Positions 7,709 through 15,819 of a DNA stretch of 64,000 bases are shown here, one piece after another (within the stretch, counting starts at the first letter, position 1; the number at the start of each line of letters is the position of its first letter). A program made the position numbers and the translations under genes. The notes beneath the pieces are model-generated. The model was not told the origin of the DNA, made no database searches, and was given only the letters and a program-made list of their open reading frames with translations. The DNA lies in assembly GCF_000023025.1 (NCBI RefSeq), contig NC_012997.1, positions 3,903,125 to 3,967,124 of the forward strand, written 5' to 3'. Source of the DNA: Teredinibacter turnerae T7901 (lineage in GTDB: Bacteria; Pseudomonadota; Gammaproteobacteria; Pseudomonadales; Cellvibrionaceae).

Positions 7709-8350
7709 ATGTCGGTATCGGAGCAGGAATATCACGCAGCGGGCGGAAAACAGACTGCAGTAACCATGAGTGGCGTATTTATCGAAAATATGAAAGCCAT
7801 TCGCCATTACGTCAGTTCTTTTTTCACCAGCGAACAGGACGTTGAAGATGTCATACAAGATCTTTACTTGCGCTTAGTCGAACGCGAATACGGTGCTGAA
7901 AATATTCGCCATCCGCGCGCCTTTGTGTACAAAGTCGCCCGCAATCTATCGCTCAACCAGCGCGCCTACGCTCATCAACGCCAGGGCGAATCGCTCACGC
8001 TCGCACAGGAAGAGAATCTGATGCAGAGTGTCAGTCTTGATGACGTAATCGAACAGCAGCAGCGTTACGAACATTTTTGCCAGGCGGTAAACGCGCTGCC
8101 GGCACAATGTCGACGCGTATTTATCATGAAAAAGATAGAAGGTCGCAGCAACAGCGACATTGCAGCAGCCCTAAAAATATCCTTGAGTACAGTTGACACT
8201 CACTTGGCACGCGGGCTTATCGCCTGTAGCAAGCACCTGCGCAAACAAGGCCACGGAGATATGCATCGCGTGCCCCGCAAAGCACCTTCGAGCAACTCGC
8301 AGGCAGCCAATCACCCAGATACATGTTATGAATCAGATTCGACACTTTAA
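7709..8350 (+). CDS. ECF sigma factor, FecI type
   Basis: The 213-residue protein is an RNA polymerase sigma-70 family member of the extracytoplasmic type. Region 2 spans about residues 20-85 (QDVEDVIQDLYLRL, HPRAFVYKVARNL) and region 4 about 115-170 (LPAQCRRVFIMKKIEG, SNSDIAAALKISLSTVDTHLARG). The FecI subgroup is indicated by these motifs and by the following FecR gene. The ATG at 7709 has GGAG 8 bases upstream; a later ATG at 7766 is possible but lacks a clear signal. The end overlaps the fecR-like gene by 23 bases, so the two are translated together. It should activate the receptor gene downstream when released by its anti-sigma partner. Confidence 0.92.
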   Translation: MSVSEQEYHAAGGKQTAVTMSGVFIENMKAIRHYVSSFFTSEQDVEDVIQDLYLRLVEREYGAENIRHPRAFVYKVARNLSLNQRAYAHQRQGESLTLAQEENLMQSVSLDDVIEQQQRYEHFCQAVNALPAQCRRVFIMKKIEGRSNSDIAAALKISLSTVDTHLARGLIACSKHLRKQGHGDMHRVPRKAPSSNSQAANHPDTCYESDSTL

Positions 8351-9365
8351 AAGCCGCGAACACATTGAGCAGGAAGCGGCAGCGTGGGTGATCAAGATTG
8401 ATCAAAAGCCACTCAGCGCGAGCGAACGCGATGAGTTGGAGCGCTGGCTCGCACAAAGTCAGGCCCACCGCCGCAGTTTTTTAGCTTTGGCGGATGTCTG
8501 GCAGGAGCTGGATGGCCTCACTAGCGAGAGCGAAGCCGTTACCCAGCAGGCAGCGCGCCCATCACAAAAACAAATGCCGATAGTGTGGTCGGCCGCGGCG
8601 GCTGTGCTTCTTGCCATTGCGTTATTCACTTTCCATTTGCGCACGGCGAATGTGCCCGACATCCACGCCGAATACCAAACGGCAACCGGTGAAATAGAGC
8701 AATACCTGCTACCCGATGGCTCGCGCATAAAACTCAACACACGCTCGAATGTTGTCGTAGATTTCTCGGCACACGAGCGCGCTATCCATTTACAGGAAGG
8801 CGAAGCTAATTTTGAGGTAGCTAAAGATCCAAAGCGCCCGTTTGTGGTCTATACCAACCGCGGCTCAATCACGGCAGTCGGCACCGCCTTTAATGTTCGC
8901 GTTCAGTCGTCTGGCATTGATCTGGTCGTGACGGAAGGCAAGGTTAAGGTGGACGCCGCAAGCAGTGTGCTTGAGCCAGTTCGATATGACGATAAACCTA
9001 GCACGCGAACCGAGCTGCCCGACCGTAGCGCGCAGCAGATTGTTGCCGTTTCAGCCGGCGAAAAATTGCGCTTTGGCAACACAACTCAACACCATACCAA
9101 CCCGAGCCAGCAAGAGATAGACCGTCAGCTTTCATGGCAACAGGGAATGCTTGCTTTCGATTCCACTCCCCTGGCAGAAGCTGTACGAGAAATATCTCGC
9201 TACACGGACACCCACATCATTATCGAAGACCCTGCACTCGCAGAGCTGCCTGTTGGCGGGTATTTTAAAGCCGGGGAAGTAGATGCCATGCTAGAAGTGC
9301 TGGAGCTCAGCTTTAACCTCAGCGCAGAACACCAGGGCAACCGTATTCTGCTGTCTAAAAAATGA
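8328..9365 (+). CDS. FecR-like anti-sigma regulator
   Basis: The 345-residue inner-membrane protein has the FecR layout: a cytoplasmic N-terminal DUF4880 domain (residues 8-50, EQEAAAWVIKID and AHRRSFLALADVW), one membrane helix (about residues 84-102) and a periplasmic FecR domain (YLLPDGSRIKLNTRS, FEVAKDPKRPFVV, GTAFNVR, VTEGKVKV), followed by a C-terminal STN-like lobe (STPLAEAVREISRYTD). It senses the occupied TonB receptor through the STN domain and controls the neighbouring sigma factor. The start MNQIRHF at 8328 fits the family. A strong terminator lies 45 bases after its stop, so sigma and FecR form a two-gene transcript. Confidence 0.93.
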   Translation: MNQIRHFKSREHIEQEAAAWVIKIDQKPLSASERDELERWLAQSQAHRRSFLALADVWQELDGLTSESEAVTQQAARPSQKQMPIVWSAAAAVLLAIALFTFHLRTANVPDIHAEYQTATGEIEQYLLPDGSRIKLNTRSNVVVDFSAHERAIHLQEGEANFEVAKDPKRPFVVYTNRGSITAVGTAFNVRVQSSGIDLVVTEGKVKVDAASSVLEPVRYDDKPSTRTELPDRSAQQIVAVSAGEKLRFGNTTQHHTNPSQQEIDRQLSWQQGMLAFDSTPLAEAVREISRYTDTHIIIEDPALAELPVGGYFKAGEVDAMLEVLELSFNLSAEHQGNRILLSKK

Positions 9366-12300
9366 ACTCATCCTCCTTCCAGGTTTGTCGTTGTTTATTC
9401 AAACCAGCTGCGGAACTTTGTTCCGCATTTTTTTTATTCATAGCGGTGAATTTAAATTGTAATAAAAACTTAATTGGCAGATTTATCTTCCTCATTTGTC
9501 TTATTGGGCGATGCGTAAACGCACCGCGAAGGCCCCCCAAGACTTCGCCGTGTTTACGCATCGCTAGCTTTAATGTCGCTGCGCTCGTGTTAAGTATTTT
9601 GGGCTTGCTCGGAACGAGTGAAGCCTGCCTGGCAGAAGCGCGCGAAGCACAATTAATGACATTTGAAATACATCAAAAACCGGCAGAGCGAAGTCTTTTT
9701 GAGCTCGCCCAACAAGCTGAAATACAAGTGCTGTTTCCATCCGCGAGGGTTAAGGGAATACAAACAAATGCCGTTGTCGGTCGCTTTACGTTAGTGGAAG
9801 CCATCGACAAATTGCTGGCCGACACAGGCCTGCGCGCTGTTTTCAGTAGTAGCCGGATTCTGACCATAGCGGTAAGTGAGTTACCGCCGAACGAGGAAGA
9901 AAACGTGAAGTTTCAGCAAAAAAAATTACCCGCTTTTATCGCTATGATCGCTGCGGCTTTCAGTGGCTCAGCCGTCAGTGCGGAAGAAACCACATCAGCA
10001 CAGCTGGAAGAAGTTGTTGTTACCGGCAGCTATGCTCGCAGTCTCAAACAAGCTGAGCAGTTGAAGCGCTCCAATATCGGCTTCTCCGACGCCGTGGTCG
10101 CATCCGATATCGCCGATTTTCCCGAACAGAACCTCGCAGAAGCACTGCAGCGAATGCCCGGTGTAACCATCGAACGCAACAAGGGTTTGGGCACCAAAGT
10201 TAACGTGCGAAGCTTACCTACTGAATTTACCCATGTGTCTATCAACAACCTGGCAACAGCCTCTGGCAGCGGCGGCCGCGATGTAGAATTCGACGTTTTT
10301 GCATCTGAAATTATTCAAGCTGTGAACGTGCAAAAATCCCCCACCGCCGCCGATGAAGAAGGCGGTATCGCCGGCTCTGTAAAGATCACTACAGCACGAC
10401 CGTTCGATTATGATGGTCGCAAATTAATTGTATCCGCAGAAGCCGCTCACAATTCCATCTCCGAAGAGATCGACCCGAATATTGCATTTCTTGCCAGCGA
10501 TACTTTTGGCAATTGGGGTGGACTGGTATCCTTCTCCAGCGCCAAGCGGACCAACCGCACCGACAGCAACTCCGGTGTTAATTTCCGCCCGCTGTCCCGC
10601 TGGCTGGAAAAACAAGGTTCGGATTCCAAACAAGCTCAATCGGATCAGGCTGCCGCCGTACTTGAGCGAGATACCGGCATTGTGATTAATGACCGCTTCG
10701 ATGCTGACGAAACCAGCCGCGTCGTATTTATGGATAAAGTCGGCAACCGAGCTTATTTAAATGATCAGGATAAGTGGGGAGCAACGGCCGCATTACAATA
10801 CAAACCCAGCGATACCTTCACACTGGGGTTTGATCTGCTGGTGGGCAGCTACGATGCCACCGAAGACGAGTACGACGCAGCAGCGTATGCCGCCTCCAGC
10901 CCCAGCACTCTTTACCGGATTCACGACTATGACAGTGACACGCTTTCCCGCTACGGCATCACTGTATTAACCGATACCTCATACGCCTATACCCAGCACG
11001 AATTCCTGAGCAAAGAAAACGTCAACGAGACGGACTACAGCCAATATAGTGTGAACCTCGATTGGCAAAAATGGGGGTTTGATATCACCGGTTTAGTGGG
11101 TTATTCCGGCGCTGAAAAATTGTCTGATCGCACCAACCTCAAACATACAGCTTATGCGCCTTCCCGCACACGCTATACCTCCCAAGGTGGTGAAACCGTC
11201 CCCAGCGAACAGGAAGGCACCATCGACATGTACAACTCGCCAGATGCGTATCTGTTCGATTTCTATGAAGTTGTATTGGAAGAAATTAAAGACGATAAAT
11301 ATGCTGCGCAGTTGGATTTCCGCCGCGAATTCGATCTGGGTAACTTCCCCGCGCTTTCCGATATTCAGTTCGGTGTGCGCTATACCGATAAAGCCAAAGA
11401 ACGCAACCAGGGCACAAACCAGGTTAAAGGGCCATCTGAAGGTGACAGCAGCTGGAGCGGTGTACGCACTCTAAAGGACAGCGAACTCACACCAATTGAC
11501 GATTTGGTTCCTGGCGGCGACTTCCTGCCAGAGCTTTCTTACAGTCCCACCTGGTCGCAAATTTCCAACGGCTACGCGCGTGATTTCTTCCGCTACGACG
11601 GATTCCACGTGGACTACGAACCAGACCAGTACTACAAAGTTGATGAAGAGACTGTTGCACTTTACGCGATGACTAATCTTGATTTCACCGTCGCAGGTCT
11701 GCCATCCACTTTAAATTTAGGTGCGCGTTTCATAGATACCGAGGTGCTGTCTTCCGGGTATCACCAGGTACAAAATGCTGATGGTTCCACAGGGTATACC
11801 TCATCCCCGGTGTCAAAAGAAGGCAGTTACTCCGACCTTCTCCCCAGCATGAACTATGTACTTGAAATCACCCCATCAACCTTGTTCCGCGCTGCCGCGT
11901 CAAAAACCTTGATGCGACCAGCGCTGGGGGACATTGCCTACAAACGCACCGTCAGTGTCAACGATTTCAAATACCGTGATGGCAACCCTGATCTACAACC
12001 GACTTACGCAGACCAGTGGGAACTCGGTGTAGAACACTATATCGACGACGGTGGTGTGTTCGCGATTTCGTATTTCAGTAAAGAAATCGAAGGTGTTGTG
12101 CGTGAAGCACTAACTGGTATTGAGCCAGACGTAACCAAGTACAACGACAACGGCACACTTGACGGTGTATACGATTTTGAGATTTATCAGAAGGTTAATG
12201 CGGACGGCTCATACGATGTAACCGGACTGGAATTAGTTGCGCAATTTCCACTCTCGTTGATCCACCCATCGATGGAAGGCTTCGGGATCAACGCCAACTA

Positions 12301-12673
12301 TACGATGCTGGACAACTCACTTACCGGTGAATCGGATCTGGATATTCCAACTGCGCCAGTCGGATTGGCAGAGAATACCTACAATATGACGTTCTACTAC
12401 GAAAACGACACTTTCGATGCGCGAATTTCTTACAACTATAAAGATAAGTACGTAGAGACCATCGAGCGCGACATGTACCCGGTATACCGCGACGCCTATG
12501 GACAAATGGATCTATCTATGGGATACCGCGTGCTCGATAACGTTAAAGTAAACTTGGAAGTGATCAACCTGACAGACGAAGTGACCAAAGGCTACACCAT
12601 GGATCCGAAATTCCCGACCATGTACGAAGTCTCGGGCCGACGTATATCCCTGGGCGTGCGCGCCAACTTCTAA
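9362..12673 (+). CDS. TonB-dependent receptor with N-terminal STN signalling domain; start unresolved
   Basis: The coordinates give the whole open frame (1103 codons), whose first ATG overlaps the fecR-like stop. A terminator at 9410-9435 makes that start doubtful. The STN domain covers about residues 97-175 (TFEIHQKPAERSLFELAQQ, GRFTLVEAIDKLLADTGL), consistent with transfer of a signal to FecR. At residues 182-208 a second signal-peptide-like segment follows, with an in-frame GTG (9905) preceded by GAGGAAGAAAAC. Then come the TonB box region (LEEVVVTGS near 218), the plug domain (NLAEALQRMPGVTIER, DEEGGIAGSVKI) and a beta barrel ending in GRRISLGVRANF with the terminal aromatic. It belongs to the Xanthomonas/Caulobacter-type receptors that import large or complex nutrients. 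The ligand is unknown. Confidence 0.9.
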   Translation: MNSSSFQVCRCLFKPAAELCSAFFLFIAVNLNCNKNLIGRFIFLICLIGRCVNAPRRPPKTSPCLRIASFNVAALVLSILGLLGTSEACLAEAREAQLMTFEIHQKPAERSLFELAQQAEIQVLFPSARVKGIQTNAVVGRFTLVEAIDKLLADTGLRAVFSSSRILTIAVSELPPNEEENVKFQQKKLPAFIAMIAAAFSGSAVSAEETTSAQLEEVVVTGSYARSLKQAEQLKRSNIGFSDAVVASDIADFPEQNLAEALQRMPGVTIERNKGLGTKVNVRSLPTEFTHVSINNLATASGSGGRDVEFDVFASEIIQAVNVQKSPTAADEEGGIAGSVKITTARPFDYDGRKLIVSAEAAHNSISEEIDPNIAFLASDTFGNWGGLVSFSSAKRTNRTDSNSGVNFRPLSRWLEKQGSDSKQAQSDQAAAVLERDTGIVINDRFDADETSRVVFMDKVGNRAYLNDQDKWGATAALQYKPSDTFTLGFDLLVGSYDATEDEYDAAAYAASSPSTLYRIHDYDSDTLSRYGITVLTDTSYAYTQHEFLSKENVNETDYSQYSVNLDWQKWGFDITGLVGYSGAEKLSDRTNLKHTAYAPSRTRYTSQGGETVPSEQEGTIDMYNSPDAYLFDFYEVVLEEIKDDKYAAQLDFRREFDLGNFPALSDIQFGVRYTDKAKERNQGTNQVKGPSEGDSSWSGVRTLKDSELTPIDDLVPGGDFLPELSYSPTWSQISNGYARDFFRYDGFHVDYEPDQYYKVDEETVALYAMTNLDFTVAGLPSTLNLGARFIDTEVLSSGYHQVQNADGSTGYTSSPVSKEGSYSDLLPSMNYVLEITPSTLFRAAASKTLMRPALGDIAYKRTVSVNDFKYRDGNPDLQPTYADQWELGVEHYIDDGGVFAISYFSKEIEGVVREALTGIEPDVTKYNDNGTLDGVYDFEIYQKVNADGSYDVTGLELVAQFPLSLIHPSMEGFGINANYTMLDNSLTGESDLDIPTAPVGLAENTYNMTFYYENDTFDARISYNYKDKYVETIERDMYPVYRDAYGQMDLSMGYRVLDNVKVNLEVINLTDEVTKGYTMDPKFPTMYEVSGRRISLGVRANF
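9410..9435 (+). terminator. Rho-independent terminator after the FecR-like gene
   Basis: GCGGAAC (9410-9416), loop TTT and GTTCCGC (9420-9426) form a perfect 7-bp stem, followed by A and eight T (9428-9435). It lies inside the longest possible reading frame of the receptor and argues that the receptor is transcribed and translated from further downstream. Confidence 0.9.
9508..9564 (+). repeat. Long imperfect hairpin at the head of the receptor gene
   Basis: GCGATGCGTAAAC (9508-9520) pairs perfectly with GTTTACGCATCGC (9552-9564), and inside it GCGAAG (9526-9531) pairs with CTTCGC (9543-9548) around an 11-base loop with a run of six C. The folded arm has about 20 base pairs with one small internal loop. 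It could be an mRNA regulatory structure or a mobile palindromic element. Confidence 0.75.
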
Positions 12674-12682
12674 GCAGGTTAA

Positions 12683-12755
12683 TTAGGGCCTGTTGGCCCT
12701 AAACATCCCGCCGCGAGCCGTCGATCAAAATTATCTGGCTCCAGGCGGGATTTTT
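12683..12755 (+). terminator. Two hairpins between the receptor and phosphoesterase genes, the second a terminator
   Basis: TTAGGGCC (12683-12690) pairs with GGCCCTAA (12695-12702). Then ATCCCGCC (12705-12712) pairs with GGCGGGAT (12744-12751) around an inner AGCC/GGCT pair, followed by five T (12751-12755). The second is a terminator with a long loop and lies just before the ribosome-binding site of the next gene, so it may limit read-through to the phosphoesterase. Confidence 0.65.
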
Positions 12756-12768
12756 ATTTGGAGCATCC

Positions 12769-14838
12769 ATGTTTAATGCCACACTTGACTCTCTCCAACG
12801 GCTGCAAGCACAGCTGAGATACCACACATTACAACGTCTTTTTATCTGCGCAAGCAGTGCACGTTCAGCCATTCGAAACATTAACACCGCCGCCTGTACC
12901 AGCTTGGTGTGTCTTGCGCTAACAACGCCAGTTCACGCAAATCCGTTGGATGGTGTGCAGATCGCATTTATGCCAGATATTCATTTTCACGATGTGTATG
13001 GTGAACTGGAAGGCAGCGCGTTTAAAGGTATTCCAACGGGCCCAATGGGCCATCCGGCCCTGATAAGAACCATGCAAGCGCAGCTTACCTCGACTCGCTT
13101 GTTTAACGAAAATTACTTTGTGCTGATCGCCGCGCTCGATGAAATCGTTAAACGTAAGATAACCTATATCGCTCTGCCGGGGGACTTTAGTGACGATGGT
13201 CAGCCGGTTCATATTCGCGGTCTGACTAAATTGTTGAGTTACTACCACAGCACCTATGGCCTCCAATTTTTTGCCACGCCGGGCAACCACGATCCGGTGC
13301 GACCGTTCGATACACCGGGCGGCAAGCCTGATTTTATGGCAGCGGATGGCACCCCCATCGCGATCTACAGTCCGGACTCAGAACGCTGCCAAAGCAAGCA
13401 AAACAACACGCATTCCACAACAGGAAAGTCGCTCGTTTGCACGCCCGATATTCGTCAATGGGGGTACGAGAATATTCTGCGGGAAATGGCCAACTTTGGT
13501 TTTACGCCCAGTAAAAAAAATCTTTTCTGGACCACCCCTTTCGCATCTTACACACCAGAAGACTATACCTTCACCCGTGCGCTATCCGCGGCACGCCTGA
13601 GTAAAAGACGTGTCGATATCTGCCAGCGAATTACAGCAGACAAACAGGTGCTCTGCGAAAAAATGCTGGACGCAAGCTATCTGGTCGAGCCGGTTGAAGG
13701 GCTCTGGCTATTAGCTATCGACGCCAATGTATATTTGCCACAAGCGCGCATCGACCCTACCGGCAAATGGGTTTTCTCTGGCTCGGGTAACGCGGGCTAC
13801 AATGCCGTTCGCAAACACAAACCCTACCTTGAAAAATGGATTAAAGCGGTTGTTGGCGAAGCCAATAAGCGAGGAAAAACGCTTATTGCGTTCAGCCATT
13901 TCCCGATGGTTGAATTTTACGACGGCCAATCAAATACTATTGCCGACATCTTCGGGAATACCAATTTTCAACTTGCCCGCAAACCGGAAATAACCACCAG
14001 TGACTGGCTTGCCGATCTCGGTCTCAAAATTCATATTGGCGGTCACATGCATATGAACGATACCGGCATCATCACATCCTCCGCCGGAAACACCCTTGTG
14101 AATATTCAAGCGCCTAGCCTTGCGGCTTATGTGCCCGCATTCAAGCTGGTAACACTCCGCGGACAAAAAAGTGTGGAAGTGGAAACGGTCGTCGTAGATC
14201 AGGTACCCCGCTTTCGCGAATTGTTCGAACACTACCGTACAGAGCATAAAGCACTGGAAACCAGGCCTTCTGGTACTTTAAACGCTCCTATTTGGAACGA
14301 AGCGATACTCGCTGCACAAACCTACCGGGAGTTTACCGAGTGGCATTTGCGAGAACTGGTTCGCTTGCGTTTTCTCCCAGGGGAATGGCCGGCGGATCTG
14401 CGGGAAACCTTGCGCACTTTTACTGGCGAGGAGCTTCTCACGCTAGCGTTCTGGCAGGCGAACGAAAAATCCACCGCGTCATATGGTTTTGCCAAATCAG
14501 ATCCACAGTGGGCATCAGCACAAACGCAGTGCCAACAATGGCTAAAGAAAAACACTGGGAAAAATCATAACTTGCGCGAATGGCGTGGACAAAACCTTGC
14601 GGAAGATTTTTATCGGTTACGCAACGCAGGGAGCCTGGCATTAGCAGATATATCGTCACAAAATCTGGCGGATTACCAGCTCCTGCTCAAAGCCTATCGC
14701 GCGCAAGCATCACCAACGCCATTGCAGCAACGTTTAAAGAATGTTCTGGCGGTATTATCCGGCTTTCAGCAGGGCGCCCCTGATAATCACTTCAAACTGG
14801 ATTTGACTACCGACAAAATCGACAAGTTATCCGATTAA
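12769..14838 (+). CDS. Exported metallophosphoesterase (calcineurin-like)
   Basis: The 689-residue protein has an N-terminal hydrophobic export segment around residues 40-58 (ending PVHANP) preceded by an unusually long basic region, then a calcineurin-type phosphoesterase domain with all metal motifs: MPDIHFHD near residue 67, GDFSDDG near 138, GNHDPV near 171, SHFPMVE near 375 and GGHMHMND near 424. The C-terminal 200 residues are helical and not recognised. ATG 12769 follows GGAGCATCC. It lies 95 bases after the receptor gene on the same strand, so a substrate bearing phosphate, processed in the periplasm or at the surface and imported through the receptor, is a reasonable inference. The true substrate is unknown. 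Confidence 0.85.
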   Translation: MFNATLDSLQRLQAQLRYHTLQRLFICASSARSAIRNINTAACTSLVCLALTTPVHANPLDGVQIAFMPDIHFHDVYGELEGSAFKGIPTGPMGHPALIRTMQAQLTSTRLFNENYFVLIAALDEIVKRKITYIALPGDFSDDGQPVHIRGLTKLLSYYHSTYGLQFFATPGNHDPVRPFDTPGGKPDFMAADGTPIAIYSPDSERCQSKQNNTHSTTGKSLVCTPDIRQWGYENILREMANFGFTPSKKNLFWTTPFASYTPEDYTFTRALSAARLSKRRVDICQRITADKQVLCEKMLDASYLVEPVEGLWLLAIDANVYLPQARIDPTGKWVFSGSGNAGYNAVRKHKPYLEKWIKAVVGEANKRGKTLIAFSHFPMVEFYDGQSNTIADIFGNTNFQLARKPEITTSDWLADLGLKIHIGGHMHMNDTGIITSSAGNTLVNIQAPSLAAYVPAFKLVTLRGQKSVEVETVVVDQVPRFRELFEHYRTEHKALETRPSGTLNAPIWNEAILAAQTYREFTEWHLRELVRLRFLPGEWPADLRETLRTFTGEELLTLAFWQANEKSTASYGFAKSDPQWASAQTQCQQWLKKNTGKNHNLREWRGQNLAEDFYRLRNAGSLALADISSQNLADYQLLLKAYRAQASPTPLQQRLKNVLAVLSGFQQGAPDNHFKLDLTTDKIDKLSD

Positions 14839-14867
14839 GCATTGCGGCAGGCTCATATTCAGAATAC

Positions 14868-14889
14868 GCGAGTACAGAGACGTACTCGC
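14868..14889. terminator. Hairpin between convergent genes
   Basis: GCGAGTAC (14868-14875) and GTACTCGC (14882-14889) form a perfect 8-bp stem with a 6-base loop, between the phosphoesterase and the flavodoxin-like gene. No T run is present on either side, so termination is only suggested by its position. Confidence 0.4.
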
Positions 14890-14905
14890 TAAGAATCGGC
14901 AGATA

Positions 14906-15346
14906 CTAACTGTTAATCCAGTCTTTCACCCAGTGTGCAGCGGTTACATGGGGACGATCATCGACTTGGGCATCCAGGCGTAAAATCTCGCCCACGCGCG
15001 TTGCTCCACACCGATAGAGCGCGTCCTCCAACAGAAATGCCGCGTGCGCAAACCTAGGGTAACCAGTGTCGCCCAGCGCAATAACACCGTAACGCCGGCC
15101 AGTGAGCTGTACAGCTTCGTCGTCTAACACGGAATAGAGTGCGCGAATATTCGGCGGCAACTCACCATTACCAGTTGTCGATGTGCATATGAGCAGCATT
15201 TCTTCAGGGTTGAGCAAGTCCTTGGGTTGAGATTCTTCGTTTACCCGCGCACTGTGCCCGAGTTGGTTAAGAATAACGGCTGCCGCCTGCGCTGTTTTCC
15301 AGGCAGTACCGCCCACCGTACCAACTATTAATTGAACACAGGCCAT
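14906..15346 (-). CDS. Flavodoxin-like protein, MioC type
   Basis: The 146-residue protein is a short-chain flavodoxin domain. The FMN phosphate loop is degenerate, QLIVGTVGGTAWKTA near residues 5-19, but the second and third FMN loops are recognisable: TSTTGNGELPPN near 55 and ALGDTGYPRFAHA near 90. These resemble MioC and the flavodoxin domains of sulfite reductase. The ATG at 15346 is chosen because GAGGAAAG lies upstream; a TTG at 15361 would add five residues. It is the last gene of a three-gene minus-strand unit with a 127-residue unknown protein and an FAD amine oxidase, so it may carry electrons for that unit. Confidence 0.8.
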   Translation of the reverse strand: MACVQLIVGTVGGTAWKTAQAAAVILNQLGHSARVNEESQPKDLLNPEEMLLICTSTTGNGELPPNIRALYSVLDDEAVQLTGRRYGVIALGDTGYPRFAHAAFLLEDALYRCGATRVGEILRLDAQVDDRPHVTAAHWVKDWINS

Positions 15347-15357
15347 AACGACTTTCC

Positions 15358-15741
15358 TCAATCATTGAGCCAGGCCCGACAGAGATCCGTACACTCTGTC
15401 GAGACCGCGTTTAAATAAACTTGCGAAGGCGAATGTTCCTGCGGAAAATTCGAGATCGCGCAGGAGCTCCTATTATGTTGGAGGGCGTGCTGTAAAAACT
15501 CATCTATCCAGCGCTTGAGAGTCACCTCCGCTGTCTGGACATGCGTTTGCGAAAGTAATGGACTGATGGTAGCCAGGGCATCTCTTACCACCGCAACACT
15601 CGCACGGCCAAACATCCCCTGATCGTCCTGCTTTGCCAAGCTTATATTGACCTGCCGAATATAGTGACGATGCATTTGTGGGAGTTTCTGTTGTAACAGT
15701 GACGCCAGTTCCTCCGGGTTAGCCGCAGCTGAATCGTCCAT
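15358..15741 (-). CDS. Unrecognised 127-residue protein between amine oxidase and flavodoxin genes
   Basis: No family is recognised. The sequence is soluble and predicted mostly helical, with no signal peptide or membrane segment. It has four cysteines, three of them in the C-terminal third (SSCAIS, TECTDLC), and many glutamine and histidine residues in the first half. The ATG at 15741 follows GGAGATGAAGA at correct spacing, and the stop lies 11 bases before the flavodoxin ATG, so it is clearly part of a transcribed unit. The position suggests a small partner or subunit of the flavoproteins on either side; that is inference only. The coding reality is supported by the signals and tight packing. 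Confidence 0.7.
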   Translation of the reverse strand: MDDSAAANPEELASLLQQKLPQMHRHYIRQVNISLAKQDDQGMFGRASVAVVRDALATISPLLSQTHVQTAEVTLKRWIDEFLQHALQHNRSSCAISNFPQEHSPSQVYLNAVSTECTDLCRAWLND

Positions 15742-15819
15742 TCTTCATCTCCAAATCAATCGTGTTTTAATGGCGGGTGAACGCTTGTGTCCTACAGTTC
15801 AAGTCTCGCTCAATCGCGA

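Noticed and set aside
7577-7858. Minus-strand open frame under the sigma-factor gene
   Set aside because: It overlaps the region-2 coding part of the sigma factor and has no start signal or family.
9362-9364. ATG overlapping the FecR stop as the receptor start
   Set aside because: An intrinsic terminator and a non-signal-like, cysteine-rich stretch follow directly, so this start is not credible, although the frame is open.
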